Shown: piece after piece, positions 7,754 through 15,035 of the stretch | Position numbering within the stretch: the stretch's first letter is position 1 | Layout of the letters: the number at the start of each line of letters is the position of its first letter | Assembly (NCBI GenBank): GCA_021784595.1 | Contig: JAJYHT010000095.1 | Coordinates: forward strand, 1 to 47,120 | Origin: Bacillota bacterium | GTDB lineage: Bacteria; Bacillota; Sulfobacillia; Sulfobacillales; Sulfobacillaceae | Direction of reading: 5' to 3' | DNA: 47,120 bases | Program-made: the position numbers and the translations under genes | The notes under the pieces: generated by a model | The model's input: only the letters and a program-made list of their open reading frames with translations | Told to the model about the DNA's origin: nothing | The model's database searches: none

Positions 7754-8394
7754 TGGCCATGGGAATTTTATTGATCGGGCTAGGGCTCTATTTTGTTATG
7801 AGTGACGATTTCACGTTCTTTCCCTGGATCGGGCTGAGTTTGTTGCCTGGACTAATCTTGCGGCCTAGTGTAGTCGGCTTGCTGGCAGTCCTGTCAGGAC
7901 CTGTTATCTACTGGGCACAGTCCCAAAAGCGACCGTCGGCTCGAAAAATCCGCCAAAACCGCGAGCAAATTGTGCGATGGTGGAGGGCGGTCAGCGTGTT
8001 TCTCTCTGCTGGACTAACGTTTTGGCAGGCGGTGGAAGAAGGATTGCAGCAAGTGCCAGAATTGGCCGACGAGGTACGGGATATGGCGATGGCCTTGGCC
8101 ATGACAGGTCGGGAAAAAGAAAGTTTAAATGAATTTTGTCGAAATCATCCCGGCCCAGAAGCCGAAATTGTGGGTGGCATGATGGCCCATGGCTTTCGGC
8201 ATGGTCTAGACCCTTATAGCGTAACCCAGCAGGTCGAACAAATGGAAGAGCGGCTGGCTTTCGAACGGGAACTCAAAAAACAGGGCGACCCCCTGTGGAT
8301 GACCATTCTTCCGGCCATATTGCTGATGAATGTGATCGCTGTTCTGTTTGTTCCGATGATGGTTTTAATGATGCAAAATTGGAAGGGTCTATAA
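7750..8394 (+). CDS. tadC: Tad pilus inner-membrane protein TadC-like
   Basis: The 214-residue protein overlaps the tadB stop in an ATGA arrangement. It has N-terminal membrane spans (about residues 3-50). The cytoplasmic type II secretion F domain contains FWQAVEEGLQQVPE, and a C-terminal hydrophobic anchor reads MTILPAILLMNVIAVLFVPMM. The family forms the second half of the Tad membrane platform. It is shorter than typical TadC, like its tadB neighbour. A second ATG directly follows the first, so the start is uncertain by one codon. Confidence 0.78.
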   Translation: MMAMGILLIGLGLYFVMSDDFTFFPWIGLSLLPGLILRPSVVGLLAVLSGPVIYWAQSQKRPSARKIRQNREQIVRWWRAVSVFLSAGLTFWQAVEEGLQQVPELADEVRDMAMALAMTGREKESLNEFCRNHPGPEAEIVGGMMAHGFRHGLDPYSVTQQVEQMEERLAFERELKKQGDPLWMTILPAILLMNVIAVLFVPMMVLMMQNWKGL

Positions 8395-8530
8395 GGACGC
8401 CATGCCTTATGACTCGTGATTGAGCGTATACTTTGAACCGTAGAGGATGCGAGATGGGATTTTGGTCAGTGCGTGCGCCTGGTTTGGAACCTTGGCAATG
8501 GATGTGTGGGTGCAGGAAAGGAACTCTGGC

Positions 8531-9436
8531 ATGAAGATCAAGACCATACTGCAGTTGATGCGTCCTGTACCGCTGATGATTTGGAGTGTGCCCACAGTTC
8601 TGCTCGGATTTGTTCTGCAACCTACGCGCCAATCCCATTGGGCGATTGAGCTGGGTATTGCCATCATGGGTGCTTTACTCCTGCAAGGTTTAGTCACCCA
8701 TGGTTTGAACGATATGTTTGATTGGGATTCCGGCACCGATCGTAATACCACCGGGATCATTTCTGGTGGGTCGCGTGTACTGCCTGACGGATTGATGACG
8801 CGCGTACAAATGTTAAGGATCGTAATCGTTGCTGCGATGGCATATCTGGGGTTGACGGCGGTGTTCAGTATTTACAGAGGACCCGGGGTTTGGCTATGGG
8901 CAATGTTGGGCCTTTATGGCTCCATCGCCTACAGTGTGCCTCCCTTGCGTCTGTCTTACCGTCCATATTGGGGAGAATGGCTGGCGCTTCTTCCTACCAT
9001 GGTCTCTGGCGTTATGCTCGGCGGGTATGCAGCCAGCGCTTTGGTTAGCCCCAGGTTATTATGGGGGGCCGCGATTTACGGAGCGTTTTGTGTGGCTTCG
9101 GTGATGCAGCATCATTTAAGCGATATGGAGGCTGACTGGCTGGCTAACCCGCAAAAACGCACGACACCAACTTATTGGCAGAATGCATTACACCAGTCTC
9201 CGCTTGTGATTATCTTGCTGTATGAGACTTTAGCCGTAATCTTGGCATTAATTGCCAGTTTCACGGTGTGGACTGGATTTCTGCTAACCGTTTTGGCCAT
9301 ATTGGCCTCCATGGTGGTGACTCGCACGACTCCTCTCCCCTCATCGCCAAAGACTCTGACGATAAGGGATTTGGCGATAAAATTGCTGTCATTCAGTAAT
9401 GTGATTGCACTTATGATTCTCGGGCTATGGCATTGA
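8531..9436 (+). CDS. UbiA-family polyprenyltransferase
   Basis: The 301-residue integral membrane protein starts at ATG 8531, behind GAAAGGAA. It has about eight or nine spans. The first Asp-rich motif typical of UbiA/MenA enzymes reads GLNDMFDWDSGTDRNT (about residue 63). The second Asp-rich region is represented by HLSDMEADWLANPQKRT (about residue 195). These enzymes transfer a polyprenyl chain to an aromatic or naphthoquinone head group or a related acceptor. The methyltransferase gene 58 bases downstream suggests the pair makes or modifies a quinone or another isoprenoid. The exact acceptor cannot be read from sequence. Confidence 0.8.
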   Translation: MKIKTILQLMRPVPLMIWSVPTVLLGFVLQPTRQSHWAIELGIAIMGALLLQGLVTHGLNDMFDWDSGTDRNTTGIISGGSRVLPDGLMTRVQMLRIVIVAAMAYLGLTAVFSIYRGPGVWLWAMLGLYGSIAYSVPPLRLSYRPYWGEWLALLPTMVSGVMLGGYAASALVSPRLLWGAAIYGAFCVASVMQHHLSDMEADWLANPQKRTTPTYWQNALHQSPLVIILLYETLAVILALIASFTVWTGFLLTVLAILASMVVTRTTPLPSSPKTLTIRDLAIKLLSFSNVIALMILGLWH

Positions 9437-9494
9437 CAGGCACCGGATGCTCTTTTTGCGAATATATGTGGCAATACATATGGGAGGGAGAAGA

Positions 9495-10394
9495 GTGCTG
9501 GGAGATTGGGCTGTTCTTAACGAAACAGAATATCGGGAGATCCTGATGGAGGTCGCGGTCCGTTCGGGACTATATGATTGGTTGCGGGATGGTGTTTTAG
9601 AATCTGCATTTTATGCATGGCAATCTGAGGCAATGACCAGAGTGGTGGAGGCGCTATGTCAAGTCGGGTTGGTAAATTATCTACCTGGGACCGGATACCG
9701 ATGGATGGGCGAAACACCCAACCCCCAGGTTATTTTCAAATGGGATCAGGTCCGACGGTGGCTGAGCCTGGCAAAGAGGGTAAATTCTAACTCCCTATCG
9801 GTGGATGATTGGAATCAGGCGGCCCACACGCTGCGGTTACAGAGCACTGCACAGTCGTTGGTGGAATGGTTAATTGATATTATAAACCCAGCGCCCGGTA
9901 GCTTATGGTTGGACATTGGCGGGGGAAGCGACATTTGGGCTCAACGGCTGTGTCAAGCCGGAGCACGCGCAGTCGTGGCGGAAAAGCCGGAAGTGGCCGC
10001 AGGAATTGCCGAGCATCCCGGCGTGTCGTGCTGGGCGGGTGATGTGTTTAGAAATCTTCCCCAGGGTCCGTTTGACGGAGTAACCATGATTCGGTTCATT
10101 GATGATTGGGAACCCGGTATGATCAGTGCTTTACTCACACGGGTTGAAAAGATCACTAAGCCTAACAGTCGGATTTTTATAGTCGGATACTTCATGGACC
10201 GCGCTCGGTATGGCGCACTCTTTGATGTTAATGTGATGTTGAACACTGATAAAGGCCGCTGTTACAAAGTGCAGGATCTATTGGATGAAGCGGAACGCGC
10301 CGGGTATCGACGCGTATCGGAACACCAAGCGGACTTCGACTCCTACACCGCGATGGGACTGCAGGCTTTGGGATCACAGATATTCGCGATGTAG
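9495..10394 (+). CDS. SAM-dependent O-methyltransferase (COMT-like)
   Basis: The 299-residue protein has an N-terminal winged-helix-like dimerisation part and a Rossmann methyltransferase domain. SAM motif I is WLDIGGGSDIWAQRL (about residue 135), then GDVFRNLPQGPFDGV and KPNSRIFIVGYFMD. The tail SEHQADFDSYT resembles O-methyltransferases of the acetylserotonin or hydroxyneurosporene type. GTG 9495 is preferred because GGAGGGAG lies just upstream; ATG 9480 precedes that site. It is probably co-transcribed with the UbiA-like gene, so a methylated prenyl-quinone or similar product is the likely target. That is inferred from the neighbour. Confidence 0.72.
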   Translation: MLGDWAVLNETEYREILMEVAVRSGLYDWLRDGVLESAFYAWQSEAMTRVVEALCQVGLVNYLPGTGYRWMGETPNPQVIFKWDQVRRWLSLAKRVNSNSLSVDDWNQAAHTLRLQSTAQSLVEWLIDIINPAPGSLWLDIGGGSDIWAQRLCQAGARAVVAEKPEVAAGIAEHPGVSCWAGDVFRNLPQGPFDGVTMIRFIDDWEPGMISALLTRVEKITKPNSRIFIVGYFMDRARYGALFDVNVMLNTDKGRCYKVQDLLDEAERAGYRRVSEHQADFDSYTAMGLQALGSQIFAM

Positions 10395-10453
10395 AATGGG
10401 GACGGGCTAGGATCATGATGTCTGGCAATGTTCTCCGACCTTGAAAACTTTTA

Positions 10454-10510
10454 GCCTCTCAGGTCCCTCATGGTTTAAGGGTTGTGCCATCCTGAGAGGC
10501 TTTTTGTTGG
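10454..10510. terminator. Bidirectional terminator between methyltransferase and metY
   Basis: A perfect 10-bp stem (GCCTCTCAGG / CCTGAGAGGC) encloses a 27-base loop with an inner CCCT/AGGG pairing. TTTTTGTT follows on the plus strand and AAAAG on the other side. It lies between two convergent genes and can serve both. Confidence 0.75.
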
Positions 10511-10517
10511 TGTTGTT

Positions 10518-11807
10518 TCAGATGGAGTTTAAGGCGTTAGAGAGGTCATCCCACAAGTCGTCGATATGCTCCAGACCGACCGACAAACGAATTAAATCGG
10601 GTCCTGCGCCAGCCAACTCTTGCTCTTCGCGTGAGAGTTGTTGATGAGTTGTGGTAGCAGGATGGATGGCCATGGAACGGCTGTCGCCCACGTTGGCCAC
10701 GATCAGCCATAGCTTGAGATGGTCCATTACTTGCAATGCGGCCTTGCGGCCTCCTTTTACCCCGAAATTCAACATCGAACCAAAATGGCCCGCGCGAAGA
10801 TATTGGGTGGCTAAGGGAAAGGCTGGATCAGACTCTAGGCCCGGATAGTTAACCCAGGAGACCTCTGGATGGGCAGTTAGGCGTTGGGCTAGCTCAAGTG
10901 CATTGCGGCACGCTTGTTGCATGCGAATGACCAGGGTTTCTAGTCCTAAAAGAATCAGATAGGCGCTGTGGGGAGCTAATGCAGCTCCGGTATCTCTCAG
11001 CAGCTTGACACGCAGTCTAACCGCATATCCCGCGTCTCCAAAATCTGTGCCTAAAACCTTTCCGTGATAGCTTTGATCAGGCTCCGAGAATTGGGGATAT
11101 TGGGCGGTGTTGTAATTGAATTTTCCCGAATCCACTACCATCCCGCCAATGGAGTTTCCATGGCCCCCAATCCATTTGGTTAACGAATGCACCACAACGT
11201 CTGCTCCAAAGTCGATAGGCCGCTCTAGATACGGGGTGGGGAATGTATTGTCCACAATAAGAGGCAGCCCGTGGTTGTGGGCAAAGGATGCCCACTGTCT
11301 GAGGTCAGTCACATTGAGCCGGGGGTTGCCAATGGATTCGACGTACACGGCTCGGGTCTTTTCAGTGACTAATTGCGACGCCTGACTAAGTTTGTCGTCG
11401 GGTACAAAGCGTACAGTAATGCCATAGTCCTGTAATGTGGAGGTGAAAAGAGTCCAGGTTCCGCCATACAGAGACGTGGCCGCAATCAGTTCGTCGCCAG
11501 AGCGGCATACATTCAATACTGCTGCGGTAATGGCTGCCATTCCGCTGGAAAAGGCGACCGCTGCAATGCCGCCTTCTAAAGCCGCAATGCGTTGCTCCAA
11601 AACTCCAGTGGTGGGATTCATTATCCGGGTATAGATGTTCCCGGGCTGATCCAGGCTGAACAATTGTGCCGCGTGGGTGGTAGATTCAAATGCGTAGCCG
11701 ACGGTTTGGTATATGGGTGGAGAAATGGCGCCGGTGGTTGTTTCTGGGTCGTAGCCGGTGTGAATCGCAATAGTTTGTGGGCGCCAGTGGGATGAACGTG
11801 TTGTCAA
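10518..11807 (-). CDS. metY: O-acetylhomoserine sulfhydrylase
   Basis: The 429-residue protein is of the Cys/Met metabolism PLP-enzyme family. The start is a TTG at 11805-11807, eight bases after GAGGAGG. Visible motifs are YTRIMNPTTGVLEQRIAALEGG near the N-terminus, FSSGMAAI, the PLP-phosphate region, DNTFPTPYLERP, and the PLP lysine in VVHSLTKWIGGHG. The long insert and GDSRSMAIHPATTTHQQL fit MetY rather than MetB/MetC. It makes homocysteine from O-acetylhomoserine and sulfide. The substrate would come from the metX product encoded at 36.9 kb. Expression is controlled by the SAM-I riboswitch in its leader. Confidence 0.9.
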   Translation of the reverse strand: MTTRSSHWRPQTIAIHTGYDPETTTGAISPPIYQTVGYAFESTTHAAQLFSLDQPGNIYTRIMNPTTGVLEQRIAALEGGIAAVAFSSGMAAITAAVLNVCRSGDELIAATSLYGGTWTLFTSTLQDYGITVRFVPDDKLSQASQLVTEKTRAVYVESIGNPRLNVTDLRQWASFAHNHGLPLIVDNTFPTPYLERPIDFGADVVVHSLTKWIGGHGNSIGGMVVDSGKFNYNTAQYPQFSEPDQSYHGKVLGTDFGDAGYAVRLRVKLLRDTGAALAPHSAYLILLGLETLVIRMQQACRNALELAQRLTAHPEVSWVNYPGLESDPAFPLATQYLRAGHFGSMLNFGVKGGRKAALQVMDHLKLWLIVANVGDSRSMAIHPATTTHQQLSREEQELAGAGPDLIRLSVGLEHIDDLWDDLSNALNSI

Positions 11808-11871
11808 ATGAAAGACCTCCTCAATGATATTCGAGACGGGAGGCCTTCACTGGCGTTACAGCAAGCCAAGC

Positions 11872-11980
11872 CCCTCTCATCTCTCAGCCGATTGGCTGCA
11901 GGAATTAGCACCCTAACTTGGGTAAAAGTCGGGTTGCCGGGCATCATCGGGCCAGTCCCTCCGCCACTCTCCATAAGAGG
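11872..11980 (-). promoter_or_regulatory. SAM-I (S-box) riboswitch upstream of metY
   Basis: On the minus strand the leader carries the class I SAM aptamer landmarks in order: CTCTTATGGAGAGTGGCGGA, GGGACTGGCCCGATGATGCC, CGGCAACC, GGTGCTAATTCCTGCAG and GAGAGATGAGAGG. The P1 helix forms between the CTCTTAT and GATGAGAG ends. No terminator is visible between the aptamer and the gene. Instead GGCCTCC (around 11843) can pair with the GGAGGTC ribosome binding site, which suggests control of translation. Confidence 0.93.
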
Positions 11981-12002
11981 ATCGATTATTGGTAACTTCT
12001 TT

Positions 12003-12032
12003 AGTGTAATGAATGAATGAGATCCGCGTCAA
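12003..12032 (-). promoter_or_regulatory. Promoter of the metY leader
   Basis: On the minus strand TTGACG and TACACT are separated by 18 bases. The predicted start at about 11996 is just ahead of the riboswitch. Confidence 0.65.
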
Positions 12033-12159
12033 GCATGTATCAAAGTGTATTTGCGGTCACGCTTTATACCTAGCCGTTATTTACCATCTAGTTTGCCTGG
12101 TCGAAATCACAAAAAATACATGTGGAGAAAATCAAAGGGCACTAACAATGCGTTAAGCT

Positions 12160-12179
12160 ATGTATACTAAACTATACAT
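12160..12179. promoter_or_regulatory. Palindromic operator overlapping a -10 box upstream of pfkA
   Basis: ATGTATA and TATACAT form a perfect 7-bp inverted repeat with a six-base spacer. It contains TATACT, a good -10 box (12163-12168), and stands 50 bases before the pfkA start. A dimeric repressor binding here would block the promoter. The regulator is not identified, and no good -35 is seen. Confidence 0.5.
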
Positions 12180-12229
12180 GCAAGATGGATTCCTACACGG
12201 TACGCAGAGGTGGAAGAAAGGGGTTCCCT

Positions 12230-13186
12230 ATGGATTTGGCACTAGTGACCTCGGGTGGAGACGCCCCCGGAATGAATGCGGCGATCCGGGCTTTTGTACG
12301 GCAAGGACTTTTGGGACAACACAGGATATGGGGAATTCTTCGGGGGCTAGAAGGTATTGTGCGGGCAGTTCGACAAGAGCTCAAGACGGAATCTGTGGCA
12401 GATATCATTATGACCGGAGGAACCATGTTGCATACTTCTAGATTTGTCGACTTTCACAATGCGGCCACTCAAGAGACAGCGGTCAAACAGTTGCGTGAGT
12501 GGGGTTTGGATGGTTTGGCGGTCTTGGGCGGGAACGGGTCGCTGCGGGCTGCACACGCGATGAGTCAAGCCGGATTTCCGGTGGTCGGAATCCCGTCCAG
12601 CATCGATAATGACATTTATGGAACGGATGACAGTATTGGATATGACACGGCCGTCAACAACATCACCCAATCGATTGACAAGATGCGGGATACAGCATCC
12701 TCACACGAAAGGATTTTCGTGGTAGAGGTCATGGGGAATCGAAGCGGTGCGTTGGCGATAGGCTCAGGTCTTGCGGCAGGAGCCGAAGCCATTGTGGTAC
12801 CCGAACGGCCGGTGAACGCCGAACTTATCGCGGATCGCCTGAGAACGACCCATGCACGGGGCAAAAAGCATAGTTTTATTGTTGTTGCAGAAGGGGCTGC
12901 TCGGGCAGAAAGGCTGGCCAATGAACTGAGCATGATGACCGGATTTGAAGTGCGTTGGGTCGTTTTGGGCCATACCCAACGCGGCGGGCCACCCAGCGCC
13001 AAGGATCGCTGGTTAGGTTCCTTGCTCGGGTCTGCCGCCATCTCGTTCTTGGAGAATGGATCCCATGGTCTGATGGTCGGCGTGCGAAGTGACGCGGTGC
13101 GTGGCATTTCGTTAGAGGAGGTAGCCCGCAATGAGAAGCCTCCTCAATATTCCTGGCTTGAGTTGGCTGAGCAATTAGCGCTTTAA
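12230..13186 (+). CDS. pfkA: 6-phosphofructokinase
   Basis: The 318-residue protein (E. coli type length) starts at ATG 12230, behind GAAAGGGG. Family motifs are TSGGDAPGMNAAIR, GGTMLHTSRF, SSIDNDIYGTDDSIGYDTA with the catalytic Asp, RIFVVEVMGNRSGA, and GHTQRGGPP. It phosphorylates fructose 6-phosphate in glycolysis. Two positions differ from the E. coli enzyme. The magnesium/ATP Asp of GGDGS is Asn (GGNGS), and the Arg of MGRxxG is Asn. These may change the phosphoryl donor, cofactor use or activity, so the ATP-dependent assignment is not certain. A palindromic operator precedes it. It is convergent with the TusA-like gene. Confidence 0.87.
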   Translation: MDLALVTSGGDAPGMNAAIRAFVRQGLLGQHRIWGILRGLEGIVRAVRQELKTESVADIIMTGGTMLHTSRFVDFHNAATQETAVKQLREWGLDGLAVLGGNGSLRAAHAMSQAGFPVVGIPSSIDNDIYGTDDSIGYDTAVNNITQSIDKMRDTASSHERIFVVEVMGNRSGALAIGSGLAAGAEAIVVPERPVNAELIADRLRTTHARGKKHSFIVVAEGAARAERLANELSMMTGFEVRWVVLGHTQRGGPPSAKDRWLGSLLGSAAISFLENGSHGLMVGVRSDAVRGISLEEVARNEKPPQYSWLELAEQLAL

Positions 13187-13254
13187 GAATGAACGGAAGT
13201 TAGGTAGAGCCCGTAGGGGAGTTCGCATAATAAAATACACCAAGCCGTTTATAC

Positions 13255-13503
13255 TTATTTTTGTCTATCGTGGCTTTTCTCCAAGTAGACCCACCAGGTG
13301 TCGGGAAGTTCCAAGTGATTGGTGTAGCCGTGATAAATATTTCCGGTCATGTGCGCATAGGCCTGCATATCGCGCACTACAGACCATTTGTTAGTCAGGA
13401 TGTTAAGGCGAGTCCCCAACGGAGCCGGTTTTAGCGCATCAGTGACACTGATGAGGGGAGCCCGTCAGCATTGTCCGCGAATATCAATCTCTATAATTTG
13501 CAT
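13255..13503 (-). CDS. tusA: TusA-family sulfur carrier with in-frame UGA at the catalytic Cys (candidate selenoprotein)
   Basis: Reading from ATG 13503 (AGGGTGA lies seven bases upstream) to TAA 13255-13257 gives 82 codons, the normal TusA length. A TGA at 13465-13467 is the only interruption. The start reads MQIIEIDIRGQC-TGA-RAPLISVTDAL, and the later part is NILTNKWSVVRDMQAYAHMT then GNIYHGY. In TusA proteins the motif is DxRGxxCPxP. Here TGA falls exactly at the catalytic Cys, with Arg in place of the next Pro. TusA proteins carry a persulfide for tRNA thiolation, molybdenum cofactor synthesis or sulfur oxidation. Translation as selenocysteine is supported by the hairpin at 13437-13453 and the tRNA-Sec gene at 44094-44189. 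The alternative is a pseudogene with one nonsense mutation. Confidence 0.72.
13437..13453 (-). promoter_or_regulatory. SECIS-like hairpin downstream of the UGA codon
   Basis: On the minus strand CAUCAGU and ACUGAUG form a 7-bp stem closed by a GUC loop. The loop begins 18 bases after the UGA, the same distance I count for the GGUC apical loop of the E. coli fdhF SECIS as I recall it. Bacterial SECIS elements bind SelB through such a GU-containing apical loop. Confidence 0.6.
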
Positions 13504-13610
13504 GAATTATCACCCTATTGCCACGATACCAAACGATAGATTTAGAAGTCAAGAGCAAACGAGATCGAATCGGCATTTTGCACCTGTTTTCCAATGCGGC
13601 GCCACGAGGC

Positions 13611-14837
13611 TTAGCTGGTTATAATCTGATACACCATAAGGCGGCCGGGAACCTGAATCAGGATGCTGTGCCCGTTAGCCGACAACTGGGCATCTGTCCC
13701 ATTGATTCCCCATTTCCACGGTAACGATATCAGTGGATGTCCTTCCCCATTGAGCAAATCCAGGTGACGACCGGTATGGGAGAGGGCGAGGATGAGAATT
13801 CTTCCGCTAGATGTTATGGTGGCGGACTCAATAGTCCGGTACTGTTTTAACGAAATGGGCACGGAATGCACACGGCGCCCTTCCTGGACGAGAACCGCTG
13901 TGGGGCCATACACGATTTGTTGATTCGACCATGGGACGACGACCAGGGACGCGCTTGACTTGCCATACGGATTAAACCAGTTGGCAATATTCATTTGAGT
14001 ATGACCTTGTTCGCTTGCGTCGTAGAAGTTCCATGATCTAAATGGGACGACTGGGGCGACCAAAACGTTTCCGTTAGCGGCTAAAAAGTACGGCGAGATA
14101 GAGCCGTAGGTATTCGGCAAGAGTTCTGGCGTCGGTGGTTGTGGCGCCCGAAATGTGGTCAACAAACTTCCCCGGTCAGACCACAGCGTGAGGTTGTTCA
14201 ACAAGACCCGAGCGCCGTTAGAGGAGACGATGAGTGGGGATGGCACGTCATGTTGTTGTTTAAGGGAGATCTGGCCCATCATATGTCCCGTTGCTAGATT
14301 GAGAATTTCGATCGGGCCTTGATAACCACTAATTCCCGCCGCCCAATCCGCGGTCCCTGAGTCTTGATTGTACGCCTCGATGGCGGCAATGGGGGCGTTG
14401 GGCGCGAGAGAGACTGTCCAATCCCAGGGACTGCCCTCTCTTGGGCGCGAGAGGTGGTGCAGTTTTCCATTTAGCCACCAGGTCAGACCGCCCTGTGGTG
14501 TCGTCCAAACCGCTGCGGGAGTAGACCCAGAAGGCGCCAATAGCGCGCTGGCAGGAAGATTGGTCAAGACTTGCTGGCCCGCTGGGTTGATTAAGCGGGC
14601 AGTGGCAGGTTGACCGTAACTGGGGGTCTGGGCTTCTAGAATCCAGCCGTCCACGGTGGCCGGGAAACCATCGGATTCCCATATCAGATTCCCGTGCGCA
14701 AGATTATCTGCTTCTCTGAGATGAACGGTAGCTGCGGGTGCTGCCGACTGCGCATCACTGAAGGGTTTGGCGGCTGTAATGCCGCATCCAGCCATAAGTA
14801 GCGCGGACGCCGCAAGTGCCCAAATAACAGGTTTCAT
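13611..14837 (-). CDS. Putative lipoprotein, beta-propeller-like, unknown function
   Basis: The 408-residue precursor starts at ATG 14837, behind GGAGG. The signal peptide ends in the lipobox LLMAGC (Cys at about residue 18). The rest is rich in Gly, Ser, Trp and beta-prone strands, with repeated units of the form IVSSNGARVLLNN, LAANGNVLVAP, ITSSGRILILALS and LSANGHSILIQVP. Repeats of this kind occur in WD40/YVTN-like beta-propellers. An extracytoplasmic sensor or binding role is possible, but I do not recognise a named family. The TusA-like gene lies 107 bases downstream on the same strand. Confidence 0.72.
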   Translation of the reverse strand: MKPVIWALAASALLMAGCGITAAKPFSDAQSAAPAATVHLREADNLAHGNLIWESDGFPATVDGWILEAQTPSYGQPATARLINPAGQQVLTNLPASALLAPSGSTPAAVWTTPQGGLTWWLNGKLHHLSRPREGSPWDWTVSLAPNAPIAAIEAYNQDSGTADWAAGISGYQGPIEILNLATGHMMGQISLKQQHDVPSPLIVSSNGARVLLNNLTLWSDRGSLLTTFRAPQPPTPELLPNTYGSISPYFLAANGNVLVAPVVPFRSWNFYDASEQGHTQMNIANWFNPYGKSSASLVVVPWSNQQIVYGPTAVLVQEGRRVHSVPISLKQYRTIESATITSSGRILILALSHTGRHLDLLNGEGHPLISLPWKWGINGTDAQLSANGHSILIQVPGRLMVYQIITS

Positions 14838-15035
14838 AGTACTTCCTCCAATGAGGCAAACCAATTTGGATGTCATGAATATAACGTGCGATTAGACGTC
14901 TAGGTTACTGGGGACGCATTCCCCTGGCGACATCTTGGACAAAACATGCTAGACACTTATGATGTGCGCTTTTTAAATAGCTCGGTATATGCCTAGCTCT
15001 TCTACCAGTGGCGAACTCGCATGCTTTGAGCAATC

